Made by a program: the position numbers and the translations under genes
Part shown: piece after piece, positions 10,178-18,748 of the stretch
Numbering within the stretch: position 1 is the first letter of the stretch
Layout of the letters: each line of letters begins with the position of its first letter
The notes under the pieces: model-generated
Databases searched by the model: none
What the model saw: the letters and a program-made list of their open reading frames with translations, nothing else
Told to the model about the DNA's origin: nothing
Source: Vibrio sp. JC009
GTDB lineage: Bacteria; Pseudomonadota; Gammaproteobacteria; Enterobacterales; Vibrionaceae
Direction of reading: 5' to 3'
Length of the DNA: 64,000 bases
NCBI RefSeq assembly: GCF_029016485.1
Contig: NZ_CP092106.1
Location: 1,488,001 to 1,552,000, forward strand

Positions 10178-11206
10178 ATGTTAGAGAATAAATACCAATC
10201 CTGGATTCAAAACCGTATTGATCAAAAAACCAAACCTTTAGGCTCTCTTGGCGAACTGGAAACGCTGGCAATGCGGCTGGCATTGATCCAGAGCCAGGGG
10301 CGTGAAAGTGCTGTTGAAAAAATAACGCTTTCTAATCCGACCATGCTGGTGTTTGCCGGTGACCATGGCATTGCCGATGAGGGGGTCAGTATTGCTCCAA
10401 GCGCTGTGACCCAGCAGATGGTACTGAACTTTCTTAATGACGGAGCAGCCGTAAACTGCTTTTGCCGTGTGAACGGTATTGAATTAAAGGTTGTTGATGC
10501 CGGGATTCTTCTGCCTGTGGAGTCTGACTCCAGCCGTTTTATTTCGCAAAGGCTGGGTGAGCGAACCAATAATTTCGCGCTGTCTGCTGCTATGACGCAA
10601 GAGACGGTGCAAAAAGGCATTGAACTGGGTCAGTCTGTGGCGAACCTGAGTATAGATAACGGCAGTAATATCCTGATGTTCGGTGAGATGGGTATAGGAA
10701 ATACCAGTTCAGCATCTGCAATACTGAGCGCATTATCTGGCTGTGAGGCGGCGGAATGTGTTGGTCCGGGTACCGGCATAACGCAAGAGCAACTGACAAA
10801 AAAAGTCGCGCTTGTTGCTCAGGGCGTTGAAAGGTGCAAAGGCAAAGATCCTGTTTCTGTTCTGGCTGAGGTTGGCGGCTATGAAATCGTTCAGGTTGTG
10901 GGCGCTTTTCTGGCTGCGGCGCAGCGAAATATTCCTGTGCTGGTGGATGGCTTTATTATCACAGTGGCGGCTTATGTTGCCCAGAAAATCAATCCGGATT
11001 GTCGGGATATTATGATTTTTGCTCATCACTCCCAGGAGCCTGGCCATAAAATTGTTTTGCAGGAGCTTGAGGCAGCACCGCTTCTGAGCCTGGGAATGAG
11101 ACTGGGCGAGGGTACGGGCGCGGCCATTGCCTATTCACTGGTAAAGGCTGCCGCTGAGTTTTATAACGAGATGGCCAGTTTTGAGAGTGCAGGTGTAACG
11201 GTTTGA
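10178..11206 (+). CDS. cobT: Nicotinate-nucleotide--dimethylbenzimidazole phosphoribosyltransferase
   Basis: Makes alpha-ribazole phosphate for the lower ligand of cobalamin. The 342-residue product has the CobT-type features [13 protein letters not shown] near the N-terminus, [13 protein letters not shown] (about 65-77), [16 protein letters not shown] (about 168-183) and the C-terminal [12 protein letters not shown] with the catalytic Glu. No other cobalamin gene is adjacent, consistent with nucleotide-loop assembly or salvage only. No cobalamin riboswitch features were seen in the 175 bp upstream. Confidence 0.96.
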   Translation: MLENKYQSWIQNRIDQKTKPLGSLGELETLAMRLALIQSQGRESAVEKITLSNPTMLVFAGDHGIADEGVSIAPSAVTQQMVLNFLNDGAAVNCFCRVNGIELKVVDAGILLPVESDSSRFISQRLGERTNNFALSAAMTQETVQKGIELGQSVANLSIDNGSNILMFGEMGIGNTSSASAILSALSGCEAAECVGPGTGITQEQLTKKVALVAQGVERCKGKDPVSVLAEVGGYEIVQVVGAFLAAAQRNIPVLVDGFIITVAAYVAQKINPDCRDIMIFAHHSQEPGHKIVLQELEAAPLLSLGMRLGEGTGAAIAYSLVKAAAEFYNEMASFESAGVTV

Positions 11207-11362
11207 TTTTGCTTGTTCTCCAATAACTTGGCGATAAGGCTCAAAAAACACGCTCTTGGGTTGGTACTCAGTACTATATGAGGTTAAGATTAACCCCAAT
11301 TGATTAAATGCACGGATTAAAAAGCTTCACTGGCAAACTGCTGTGTGACAAAGGAGTAATGC

Positions 11363-12391
11363 ATGGTAAAACCTCTGTTTCGTCAATCATTCCTTTTTGA
11401 CTCTTTAGATATAGAAACAGAAGTAGTGGCAAATCAGGTTCAGTTGCCTTCCGGTTTGACGGTCAGGTTATTGAAGCGTGGTTTGCTGGAAGTTGTACCT
11501 CAAGAGGTAACGGATTCAACTAAGTCGATTGTGGTTTCTGTGGGAGTTCACGGTGATGAAACCGCTCCAATGGAAATGCTGGACTCGATTGTTTCTGACA
11601 TTATTGATGGTCGTATGGAAGTCAAAGAGCGTTGCCTGTTTATGCTGGCGCACCCGAAGGCTACACACAATCAGCTGCGCTATATTGATGAGAACCTGAA
11701 CCGCCTGTTTGATATGAGATTCGAACTGGATACGGCTGAAACAAAGTTGGCACAGGAGCTGACAGACGATATTGCTGACTTCTTCAAATCTGCCAACGAA
11801 GGTTTGTGCTGGCATCTGGATCTCCATTGTGCGATCAGAAAGTCAAAGCATTTCACCTTTGCGGTATCGCCAAAGACAACCAAAAAGACTCGCAGCCATG
11901 AGTTATTCTCATTTGTTGAGAAAGCTAAGCTTGAAGCGATTCTTCTGTCGAACGCACCGGCTCCGACCTTTAGCTGGTACAGCGCCGATAAGTTCGGTGC
12001 TCAGGCATTAACCGTGGAGCTGGGACAGATAGCGCCTCTTGGTCAGAATAATCTTGAGCTTATCGATCCGTTTGAGCAGGCACTCAGAGCGCTGTTGGCT
12101 GATAGCCTGGAGGCATTGGAGGGCTATCAGCCAATTCCGTACCGTGTCACACAAACCATCAGGCGTACTCAGGAAGATTTCGACTTTAACTTTAGTGATG
12201 ATGTTGAAAACTTTACCCGCTTTGAACATGGCCAGGTGATTGGCCATGATGGCGATAAGTTATTGTTTGCTAAAGTGGATCACGAAGCGGTTGTGTTCCC
12301 GAATAAAAACGTTGAGCTGGGACATCGCGCTGCTTTGATGGTGTGTGAAGTTGAAACGCGTTACGAAAACGACCAGCTGGTTTACGATTAA
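11363..12391 (+). CDS. astE: Succinylglutamate desuccinylase
   Basis: Last enzyme of the ammonia-producing arginine succinyltransferase (AST) pathway: splits N-succinylglutamate into glutamate and succinate. The 342-residue zinc hydrolase of the AstE/AspA family shows VGVHGDETAPMEML (zinc His and Glu), DENLNRLF and LDLHCAIR (second His) in the expected order. AAGGAG lies 8 bases before the ATG. It is unlinked to astCADB here. The NtrC site and sigma-54 promoter just downstream read away from it; AST genes are classic NtrC/sigma-54 targets, a notable functional link. Confidence 0.96.
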   Translation: MVKPLFRQSFLFDSLDIETEVVANQVQLPSGLTVRLLKRGLLEVVPQEVTDSTKSIVVSVGVHGDETAPMEMLDSIVSDIIDGRMEVKERCLFMLAHPKATHNQLRYIDENLNRLFDMRFELDTAETKLAQELTDDIADFFKSANEGLCWHLDLHCAIRKSKHFTFAVSPKTTKKTRSHELFSFVEKAKLEAILLSNAPAPTFSWYSADKFGAQALTVELGQIAPLGQNNLELIDPFEQALRALLADSLEALEGYQPIPYRVTQTIRRTQEDFDFNFSDDVENFTRFEHGQVIGHDGDKLLFAKVDHEAVVFPNKNVELGHRAALMVCEVETRYENDQLVYD

Positions 12392-12402
12392 TTTAGGGCA
12401 AC

Positions 12403-12419
12403 GGCACCAGGCTGGTGCA
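12403..12419 (+). promoter_or_regulatory. NtrC (GlnG) binding site candidate
   Basis: GGCACC-N5-GGTGCA is one base from the NtrC consensus TGCACC-N5-GGTGCA, with both half-sites at the correct spacing. Its centre is about 109 bp upstream of the predicted start of the sigma-54 promoter below, the usual distance for an NtrC enhancer. Confidence 0.75.
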
Positions 12420-12493
12420 TGAAAAAAGAAGCATAACGAAGGTGAAATAGAGAAAAGTTAATAAAAACAGTGAGTTAAAGATTTTTGTGTTTT

Positions 12494-12509
12494 TGGCACG
12501 CTATTGGCA
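12494..12509 (+). promoter_or_regulatory. Sigma-54 (-24/-12) promoter candidate
   Basis: TGGCACGCTATTGGCA matches the sigma-54 consensus TGGCACG-N4-TTGCA at all but one position, with the invariant GG (12495-12496) and GC (12507-12508) at the required spacing. Transcription would begin near 12520 and read rightward into a region with no gene on that strand. Confidence 0.8.
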
Positions 12510-12519
12510 TTAATAAGAG

Positions 12520-12592
12520 TGATACATTCTCGTTCTACTTTCGTTAGGCATTGGCGCCTTATATCAAGTTATTGATTAAGGCGCATTTTTTT
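12520..12592 (+). ncRNA. Candidate NtrC/sigma-54-dependent small RNA
   Basis: From the predicted sigma-54 start to the end of a T run is about 73 nt. There is no plausible ORF with a ribosome site. The 5' half is pyrimidine-rich and looks unstructured (CTCGTTCTACTTTCG at 12530-12544), like a base-pairing seed. The 3' half is a Rho-independent terminator: arms GCGCCTTA and TAAGGCGC plus an inner ATCAA/TTGAT stem, followed by seven T, the form favoured by Hfq-binding RNAs. It lacks the conserved core of Qrr RNAs, the known sigma-54-dependent sRNAs of vibrios. I do not recognise it as a named RNA. Confidence 0.65.
12554..12592 (+). terminator. Intrinsic terminator of the candidate sRNA
   Basis: An 8-bp outer stem (12554-12561 with 12577-12584) and a 5-bp inner stem with a GTTA loop are followed by A and seven T at 12586-12592. 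Confidence 0.9.
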
Positions 12593-12604
12593 GTCTTAAT
12601 TTTG

Positions 12605-12670
12605 GGTTGCAGGTTGCAGGTTGCAGGTTGCAGGTTGCAGGTTGCAGGTTGCAGGTTGCAGGTTGCAGGT
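12605..12670. repeat. Heptanucleotide tandem repeat (GGTTGCA)x9
   Basis: Nine perfect copies of the 7-mer GGTTGCA run from 12605 to 12667, followed by a partial copy that merges into the stop codon of the MazG-like gene at 12671. No sequence variation is seen among copies, which suggests recent slippage or expansion. It falls outside coding sequence on both strands unless read through. Confidence 0.95.
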
Positions 12671-13243
12671 TTATACCAGAGCTGAAAGGTCTGCCGGGCG
12701 GTAGTAGACTGATTTCAAGACCTTGCCTTTGCGGATGGTTTTGCTTTCTGCGACAAAATCTTCTGCGCATTTCGCGATAATATAATCCCCTTTAGTTACC
12801 GGCATCAGCGTAATTCCCTGTTTTGCGTAGTGCGCTTCGGTTTCCTGATACTCCTGCTCGTTGCGGCAGACTTTACTCATGTTACTTGAGTGGATTTCGT
12901 CCCAGCAGGGAATAAAGTTGATATTCAGGTTCGCTGCGGCGTTCAGCAGAACGTCGATAAGGTAGCTGATAGACAGGTTGTCTTCTACTTTGTCCTGACC
13001 AAGATGAACCAGGCGGCCCATTAAAACATAAACGCTATCTACAATGGCATCAGCCTGCTCTTGTTTGGAGTCGGCCTGAGCCAGTTCAGTCATCTCCTCG
13101 ATAATCAGTGAAGAGTGCAAAGTATCAGAGTTTTCGTCCATGGATTCCGGCTCATTGACTGCCAGGTCAAAGGTAGAACGGAATTCGCAGATGTCTTGGT
13201 AAATATGGTCGTAGATAGTCTGTGTGAGTTGAGTCAGTTGCAT
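12671..13243 (-). CDS. MazG-like nucleoside triphosphate pyrophosphohydrolase family protein
   Basis: A 190-residue protein with the all-alpha NTP-pyrophosphohydrolase signature: EEMTE near residue 50 followed by EQADAIVD near residue 61, fitting the EExxE ... ExxD Mg-binding pattern, and helices throughout the first 110 residues. The C-terminal 80 residues (IHSSNMSKVCRNEQEY ...) resemble the phosphoribosyl-ATP pyrophosphohydrolase-like subgroup. It probably hydrolyses a non-canonical or surplus nucleotide; the substrate is unknown. It follows the glutaredoxin gene by 17 bp and is likely co-transcribed. Its stop codon touches a heptamer tandem repeat. Confidence 0.8.
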   Translation of the reverse strand: MQLTQLTQTIYDHIYQDICEFRSTFDLAVNEPESMDENSDTLHSSLIIEEMTELAQADSKQEQADAIVDSVYVLMGRLVHLGQDKVEDNLSISYLIDVLLNAAANLNINFIPCWDEIHSSNMSKVCRNEQEYQETEAHYAKQGITLMPVTKGDYIIAKCAEDFVAESKTIRKGKVLKSVYYRPADLSALV

Positions 13244-13260
13244 AAGTCATTACCGGAGAA

Positions 13261-13497
13261 TTAGTTATTCTTTGAGTTATAGATTCGGTCGAAGTTTTTC
13301 GGGTTCCAGCCAATCATTAACTGATCGCCAATTTTTAATACCGGCACTGAACGTGCACCAATGGCGTCGAGCTCCTTTCTGCCTCTTTGCATTTTTGCAT
13401 TGGTCAGGCGGTATTTGATTCCCTTGGAATCCAGATATCTTTGTGCATCTTTGCAATGCGGACACTTATCTTTGATATAAAGGACAACACGTTTCAT
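13261..13497 (-). CDS. Glutaredoxin family protein
   Basis: A 78-residue single-domain thioredoxin-fold protein. It has the dithiol motif CPHC at residues 12-15 and the cis-proline loop RSVPVLKIGDQLMIGW, as in small glutaredoxins, and would carry out thiol-disulfide exchange in the cytoplasm. The central basic segment KMQRGRKELDAIGA is typical of the family. It is the first gene of a probable two-gene unit with the MazG-like gene and diverges from the YgjP-like gene 90 bp away. Confidence 0.9.
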   Translation of the reverse strand: MKRVVLYIKDKCPHCKDAQRYLDSKGIKYRLTNAKMQRGRKELDAIGARSVPVLKIGDQLMIGWNPKNFDRIYNSKNN

Positions 13498-13587
13498 AGT
13501 CGTTTACTGATAGTCTGAAATGTCGGAGCAGTGTACTCGTTTGCGCCAAGGAATTATACTGCTTCTTTTTTTACACCACAGGTTTGT

Positions 13588-14082
13588 ATGAATAGTTCAC
13601 TTCGCTATATTCAGGGCTACCCGGAGAATATTGTTCAGCAGGTTTCACAGCTTATAACGCAAGGCAAGATCGGGAGTTGGTTTGAGAATAAGTATCCTGA
13701 TAACCATGAAATAAAAAGCGAAAAGGCTCTGTTTGACTATACGGTTGAGATTAAAAACCGTTATATGAGGAAATCGTCTCCTTTGAGTAAGGTGGTTTAT
13801 GACGGTAAAATTCATCTGATCAATAATGCGCTGGGTCTGCACTCATTTGTATCCCGTAATCACGGAGGCAAGCTGAAGGCAAAGAATGAAATTCGTATTG
13901 CCAGCGTGTTCAGAGATGCCCCGGAACCTTTGCTGAGAATGCTGGTGGTACATGAGCTGGCTCATCTGAAAGAGAAAGAGCACAATAAAGCTTTTTATCA
14001 GCTCTGCTGTCATATGGAGCCTGACTATCACCAGTTAGAGTTCGATGCCCGCCTGTTTATGATTTATCTGGAAAGTCGTTAA
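13588..14082 (+). CDS. YgjP-like metallopeptidase domain protein
   Basis: A 164-residue protein with a C-terminal zinc-protease motif HELAH (VVHELAHLKEKEH) and a downstream histidine-rich stretch, as in the YgjP/WLM family of minimal gluzincin-like peptidases. The start chosen is the ATG giving MNSSLRYIQGYP; the longer frame from 13531 begins in the divergent promoter region and has no ribosome site. No signal peptide is seen, so it is cytoplasmic. The substrate is unknown. Confidence 0.82.
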   Translation: MNSSLRYIQGYPENIVQQVSQLITQGKIGSWFENKYPDNHEIKSEKALFDYTVEIKNRYMRKSSPLSKVVYDGKIHLINNALGLHSFVSRNHGGKLKAKNEIRIASVFRDAPEPLLRMLVVHELAHLKEKEHNKAFYQLCCHMEPDYHQLEFDARLFMIYLESR

Positions 14083-14133
14083 GAAAACCTCACAGCCTCG
14101 CCATCCCTGGCGAGGAAGCGATACTGGCTTGCC

Positions 14134-14700
14134 TTAGTAACAACAATTCAAAAAGTAATCATCTCCATTCTTCGCGGTGTAATCTTTGTCATCCAGACAG
14201 ACAACCGGATGTCCGGTTTCATCTCTTTTTATCAGGCTTACCCAGTGGCGCATGCATTCTGGTGTTTCGCTTTCCATATTCGGAAAAGTAGCGCAGGTTT
14301 CCAGCTGAATATCGGCGATTTCAATGGGCGTTCTTCCGCTTTCGTTGGAGCCTTTTTTGAATATAACTTCAATATGACTGCCGGTTTTATCCCGCAGTAC
14401 GATGGAGTACGGATGCTCCGGGCGTCCGGTATAGGCAACAAACTGTCCCGGTTTATCCAGGCCGCAGTGAGTTCCATCAGCAAAATAGGCCATCAGATGG
14501 CGGCCGTCACGGATATAGCAGGCTACGTTTTCATGTGAGCCTTTATCCAGCGGGAACATCTTATCCAGAAGGTGGATTGCTTTCTGCTGCTTCTCTTGAT
14601 TTTGCTGGTTTTTTAAAGACTCTACAGCAAGTACAGCTTCTGCAATAAAGTGGCGTTTTTGGTGTTGGTTGGTCTGGCTATCCAGTGCTGGCATATTCAT
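14134..14700 (-). CDS. Unrecognised 188-residue protein
   Basis: A soluble protein without a signal peptide or membrane helix. It opens with a Gln/Lys-rich helical segment (KNQQNQEKQQKAIHLLDKMF) followed by a beta-rich body that contains ACYIRDGRHLMAYFADGTHCGL and ends in a cysteine pair (FLNCCY). I do not recognise a family. It is transcribed divergently from the XRE regulator with a 160-bp gap, so the regulator may control it. Codon use looks ordinary for the window. Confidence 0.75.
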   Translation of the reverse strand: MNMPALDSQTNQHQKRHFIAEAVLAVESLKNQQNQEKQQKAIHLLDKMFPLDKGSHENVACYIRDGRHLMAYFADGTHCGLDKPGQFVAYTGRPEHPYSIVLRDKTGSHIEVIFKKGSNESGRTPIEIADIQLETCATFPNMESETPECMRHWVSLIKRDETGHPVVCLDDKDYTAKNGDDYFLNCCY

Positions 14701-14859
14701 CGTCTTGTCCTCGAATTAGTCCTTTAAAATGCGTTGCAAGACGTGAAAGTTTGATCTGGTCTAACTGTCTGCTTGCTTGATTTGTAGATTACACAAAAGC
14801 TAGATACAATTTCACAACAAAAATTTTACAATGTGAATTTTACAAACGGCGGTGACAGT

Positions 14860-16368
14860 ATGAGAGCATCACAGAGTCTGGTTCGCAAATCGCACTTCCT
14901 TGGCACAAAGATACGTAACCTCAGAAAGCGTAATCACCTGACCATGGAAGATCTCTCCTCGCGCTGCGTAAGGCTTGATCCTGAAAACTCGCCGTCGGTT
15001 TCCTATCTGTCCATGATAGAGCGTGGAAAAAGAGTGCCTAGTGTGGATATGCTGGAAGTTATCGCTAAGGTCTTTCAGAAAGAGGTCCACTGGTTTCTGG
15101 ACGATGAACCCGAAGCTCAGGCTATTACACCCGAAAAAGGAAGAAAGGGAGGGCTGAGCGGCATTCCACTGGAGCCCAGTTTTCTTTTCTCCAACGAAAT
15201 GCTGCAGATAGCGATTCCTGAGTTGCTTTCTCAAACCGGCGTTACCGGTAGGCAGTTTGCACACTTGCTTATTCGTGCTTATCAGGAGCATCACCAGAAC
15301 CACTTTCCGGACCTTGAGAGAGCGGCTGAAGAGGTTGGTGCTAAGCGTCTTCCGGTAGAAGTGGAAGATATTATGGAACTGGTCACTGCTCATGGACTTA
15401 AAGTGCACTGGTTTGAAGAAGCACCTAAAGAGGTGCTGGATGAGTTTGGAGTAATCAACCACCGGCTTGTTACCTCCTATTTTGAACCGCCGCGTAATGT
15501 GCATCTAAATACTATTTTGCGACATCATCCAACGCGCCTGAAGTACGATTTGGCTGTTTATATCGGCCATTGTGTGCTGCACAACAGTGAAGGACTGGTG
15601 AGCTCCCTGGCACTTGGCAGCCACAGTTGGGGCGAAGATGACGCGGTTACTCAGGGATCTCCGGTTAATCCGCAGGATATCCTTCAGGCGTGGCGCAGCT
15701 TTGAAGCCAGTTTCTTTGCCGGCGCACTGCTCTGCCCCAAAGTGCCTTTCAGACAACTGCTGGACAGGCACGGATACGAAGTGAGTGTTCATAAAGCTGC
15801 AGCCGTTTCTCCTTCGGTGGCGATGCGGCGAATGACGGTGGTTTCCCCATATCCTCACTGGCACTATTTTGATGCTCATGCCCCGGGCAAGCTAAAAGCG
15901 GTATATCGCGGAAATGGTATTCCGCTTCCCTGGGGAAATATGCGGGAAGTGAATGATCCCTGCCAGCACTGGTCGGTATTCCGAATGTTGTCCGAGCCGA
16001 AAGACTGCTCCTGTGCCCAGCTTTCCATTCTGGATGTGAATGACCAACCAAGGATTTACTGTTGTGAGTCCTTAGGTGTGATTGACCCGGCCGGAAACAA
16101 GCGGGTGCTGTGCGCCGGAGTCGATCTAAACCCGGCAATTGATGCACAGGGTGGAAGAGGGCAGGAGCTGGCTGCGGAGCTGCGTGCACTCTGTGTTGAG
16201 CGTGGTGGAGAGGTGCAGATTCCGAAGCCGATAAAAACTGAGCTTACCTCAGTGAGCAGGATCCTGAATATTAACTGGATTGAGCGGGGCATTGAAGCCG
16301 GAGCGCAGCTTATCTGTTCTCGCGGGAATGTTTGTCCGAGGAGCCCGGGATGTTATAACAAAAGCTGA
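14860..16368 (+). CDS. XRE-family transcriptional regulator with a large C-terminal domain (DUF3612-type)
   Basis: A 502-residue DNA-binding protein. A Cro/CI helix-turn-helix lies at about residues 14-80 (LGTKIRNLRKRNHLTMEDLSS ... LSMIERGKRVPS), followed by a roughly 400-residue domain with an HxxxH-like stretch (LNTILRHHPTRLKYDLAVYIGHC) and a cysteine-rich C-terminus (GNVCPRSPGCYNKS). This arrangement fits the short-chain-acyl/DUF3612 regulators of vibrios. The ATG at 14860 follows GGCGGTGA; a GTG at 14833 is less likely. Direct and inverted TTTTACA/TGTAGA-like motifs just upstream (14783-14850) may be its own operator. Confidence 0.85.
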   Translation: MRASQSLVRKSHFLGTKIRNLRKRNHLTMEDLSSRCVRLDPENSPSVSYLSMIERGKRVPSVDMLEVIAKVFQKEVHWFLDDEPEAQAITPEKGRKGGLSGIPLEPSFLFSNEMLQIAIPELLSQTGVTGRQFAHLLIRAYQEHHQNHFPDLERAAEEVGAKRLPVEVEDIMELVTAHGLKVHWFEEAPKEVLDEFGVINHRLVTSYFEPPRNVHLNTILRHHPTRLKYDLAVYIGHCVLHNSEGLVSSLALGSHSWGEDDAVTQGSPVNPQDILQAWRSFEASFFAGALLCPKVPFRQLLDRHGYEVSVHKAAAVSPSVAMRRMTVVSPYPHWHYFDAHAPGKLKAVYRGNGIPLPWGNMREVNDPCQHWSVFRMLSEPKDCSCAQLSILDVNDQPRIYCCESLGVIDPAGNKRVLCAGVDLNPAIDAQGGRGQELAAELRALCVERGGEVQIPKPIKTELTSVSRILNINWIERGIEAGAQLICSRGNVCPRSPGCYNKS

Positions 16369-16566
16369 TAAGTTCCTATCCGTCTATATTAGCCACAATC
16401 ATTGATAGACATCACTTTTATTGCGCCCCCGTATGGCATTTTGAAGCATGATTGGCATATGCTAAGTAAGGTTATTTACTTTTTGAGTAAATAAACAATA
16501 CAACTATAACGAAAGCACAACAATAAATCTTACGCAGTGGCTGCGTGTACTATTTAAGGAACCACA

Positions 16567-18216
16567 ATGAACTTATACAGCGTCAACTTCAGGCTTCGAA
16601 CGATAGTCTTATTAGTCATAGCTTCGCTATCCATTATCGCTTATGCCTCAATAAGTGGTATGAAGGAAGCTTCCCGGTCCATACACCATCTTTATTCTCA
16701 GGGCCTGATAAACAGTAACAGGGCCAATGAAGCGTTAAACCGCATCGATACTGCCCGAAGTGAGCTGCTGCTCGCCTTCCAGCATGATCCGGATGGTAAA
16801 TTTGTGGCTATGCATGATCATCCAACGTCTCAGCACCTTGACAGTGTAATGAGCGATCTTAATGAAGTGAAAGTTCTGGTTAGTCAGGAGATACTGGCTT
16901 CTGAACTCACTGATGAGCAAAAGCAACTGGCGGAGCAGTTACTTAAAGAGCTGACGACTCTGACAAACCTGGGATTTAAGGTTTCCATTAATGAAATCAA
17001 TAAAGGTAACTTTAACAATGCCAACAGGGTGCTGCTGACCACAATTAACCCTAAATATAAAGTGGTGAGCCGGCTTGCCCGTGAGTTCCTTGCAGCTCAG
17101 GTGGAGGCAGCCAGGCAGATTTATGATGAAACCGAAGCGCAGATAAATACCTTTATTTTTCAACTTTCTATTATCGCGCTTATTGCTGCCGGTGCCATCA
17201 GTGTTCTGGCCTGGGTCATTATCCGTAGGATCAGAAGAGCGCTGAAGCGTATCCAGACTACCGCACAGATTGTCTCTGAAGGCGACCTGACTCGAAGAGT
17301 GGAACTTGACGGCAACGATGAGCTTGCCGATGTATCCCATAACGTGGACGTTATCGTAAGCGAATTCCAGAATGTGATTAGCAATATGGATCAGTTCTCT
17401 GTACAGCTTGCCAGCGCGGCAGAAGAGGGCTCAGCCGTATCCGTGCAGACTAAGCAGAATGTGGTTGAGCAGGAGCAGCAGACACAGATGGTCGCAACGG
17501 CTATTCATGAGTTCTCTTCAACGGTCCAGGAGGTTGCAAACAGCGCAGCTTCTGCTGCGGAGGCCTCTGATGCAGCAGAAAGAGCCACCGACGAAGGCAT
17601 GCAGGTGGTGCAAAATACCATAGAGATGATCAACAAGCTGAATGACGAAATCGTCGAGTCTACCGGTACTATTGAGCAGCTATCCAAGCAAAGTATGGAA
17701 ATTGGCAGCGTAGTGGATGTTATTGATGGTATTTCGGAGCAGACCAACCTGCTGGCACTTAACGCCGCGATTGAAGCTGCGCGTGCCGGTGAAGCGGGCA
17801 GAGGGTTTGCGGTAGTTGCAGATGAAGTTCGCTCTCTGGCAAGCAGAACTCAGCAGTCCACTGAAGAGATCAAAGCTATGATTCAGAGTCTTCAGGAAAG
17901 CAGCAACAGCTCTTTACAGCGCATGGAGCAGGGCGCTGAGCAGGCCAGGATGACGGTTGAAATGGCCAATGAAGCAGGCACGGCATTAAACCGGATTTCG
18001 GATAATGTTGAACGGATAAATTCCATGAATGCGCAGATTGCTACGGCCGCTGAGCAGCAGAGCTCAGTGACAGATGAAATTAACCAGAACGTGGTCTCCA
18101 TCAGCGATATTTCGTCCCAGACTTCAGCAGGAGCAGAGCAGAGTAGCAGCACTTCACTTGAGGTAGCAAGGCTGACAGAAACTATGCGTGACAGTGTGAC
18201 GAAGTTTAATTACTAA
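16567..18216 (+). CDS. Methyl-accepting chemotaxis protein (four-helix-bundle sensor)
   Basis: A 549-residue transmembrane chemoreceptor. A first membrane helix lies at about residues 10-30, a periplasmic helical domain at 31-195 (4HB_MCP-like), a second membrane helix at about 196-217, HAMP to about 270, and the cytoplasmic signalling domain with the highly conserved hairpin [28 protein letters not shown] near residues 394-421. There is no C-terminal NWETF-type CheR docking peptide. The ligand is unknown. A GGAACC ribosome site precedes the ATG. The stop codon forms the start of a dispersed repeat (TAATACCAAT). Confidence 0.96.
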   Translation: MNLYSVNFRLRTIVLLVIASLSIIAYASISGMKEASRSIHHLYSQGLINSNRANEALNRIDTARSELLLAFQHDPDGKFVAMHDHPTSQHLDSVMSDLNEVKVLVSQEILASELTDEQKQLAEQLLKELTTLTNLGFKVSINEINKGNFNNANRVLLTTINPKYKVVSRLAREFLAAQVEAARQIYDETEAQINTFIFQLSIIALIAAGAISVLAWVIIRRIRRALKRIQTTAQIVSEGDLTRRVELDGNDELADVSHNVDVIVSEFQNVISNMDQFSVQLASAAEEGSAVSVQTKQNVVEQEQQTQMVATAIHEFSSTVQEVANSAASAAEASDAAERATDEGMQVVQNTIEMINKLNDEIVESTGTIEQLSKQSMEIGSVVDVIDGISEQTNLLALNAAIEAARAGEAGRGFAVVADEVRSLASRTQQSTEEIKAMIQSLQESSNSSLQRMEQGAEQARMTVEMANEAGTALNRISDNVERINSMNAQIATAAEQQSSVTDEINQNVVSISDISSQTSAGAEQSSSTSLEVARLTETMRDSVTKFNY

Positions 18217-18266
18217 TACCAATGTCAATAAATTGCCATTAGCTATTAGTTATTAGCGATTTTGAC
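18214..18266. repeat. Short dispersed repeat, TAATACCAAT type
   Basis: It begins in the MCP stop codon with TAATACCAAT and continues to TTAGCGATTTTGAC, both ends shared with the element at 27179-27346 and the half copy at 38285-38351. It is a shortened or rearranged member of that family. Confidence 0.6.
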
Positions 18267-18273
18267 ACTCCTT

Positions 18274-18314
18274 CATCTGCCCATAGAGCAAAGCCTGAGT
18301 CTTATGGGCGGATG
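18274..18314. repeat. 12-bp inverted repeat upstream of the toxin-antitoxin pair
   Basis: Arms CATCTGCCCATA and TATGGGCGGATG pair with a single G-T pair around a 17-nt loop. No T run follows. It may be part of the sequence that arrived with the toxin-antitoxin cassette. Confidence 0.5.
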
Positions 18315-18444
18315 ATTACTTTCTTTCTGCATATTCTTCCCACAATTTTGGCTTATGAGCCGAAAATCAGAAAGCGTCAGCGGGACTTCTTCCATAAATG
18401 CCCGTACCATGATTTTGTTATTTAAGCGTGGAACCTTGTTGCTG

Positions 18445-18466
18445 AAGTGATACAATAGTATCACTT
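18445..18466 (+). promoter_or_regulatory. Operator/promoter of the Phd-ParE module
   Basis: Arms AAGTGATAC and GTATCACTT form a perfect 9-bp palindrome with an AATA spacer and cover a TACAAT -10-like hexamer. It sits 25 bp before the antitoxin start, fitting the autorepression typical of Phd/YefM antitoxins and their complexes. Confidence 0.7.
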
Positions 18467-18490
18467 TGTTTATTTCCGGATTCGCGAAAA

Positions 18491-18748
18491 ATGAAAGTTG
18501 AATTGGTTACTTCACTTAAGCGTCAGGCAACGAAAATCCTGGCAGATCTTCATGATACGAAAGAGCCTGTGCTAATAACAGAACACGGAAAACCTTCCGC
18601 TTACCTTGTTGATGTTGAAGATTATGAGTTTATGCAGAAACGACTTGCGATTTTAGAAGGCATTGCCCGTGGAGAAAGGGCGTTTGCTGAAGGTAGAGTG
18701 GTAAGTCAGGAAGAGGCAAAGGATAAAATGTCAAAATGGCTGAAATAG
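18491..18748 (+). CDS. Phd/YefM-family antitoxin
   Basis: An 85-residue protein. The N-terminal Phd/YefM DNA-binding fold includes TSLKRQATKILADLH and the conserved VLITEHGKPSAYLVDVEDYE; the C-terminal tail (residues 60-85) is charged and would bind and neutralise the toxin. It overlaps the toxin gene by 13 bp, the normal coupled arrangement. A palindromic operator lies just upstream. The antitoxin itself appears complete. Confidence 0.92.
   Translation: MKVELVTSLKRQATKILADLHDTKEPVLITEHGKPSAYLVDVEDYEFMQKRLAILEGIARGERAFAEGRVVSQEEAKDKMSKWLK

Noticed and set aside
12495..12592. Qrr quorum-sensing sRNA
   Set aside because: It has the right promoter class, but the conserved Qrr core segment is absent and no luxO gene is near.
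12576..12770. Open frame encoding NLQPATC repeats across the heptamer array
   Set aside because: It arises only from translating a tandem repeat and overlaps the end of the MazG-like gene in another frame; no ribosome site or homology.
14869..15504. 211-residue open frame antisense to the XRE regulator
   Set aside because: Shadow of a well-supported gene; no family resemblance.
18273..18464. 63-residue minus-strand frame upstream of the antitoxin
   Set aside because: Overlaps the inverted repeat and the antitoxin operator; no ribosome site. It could be a fragment carried with the cassette, but it cannot be supported as a gene.
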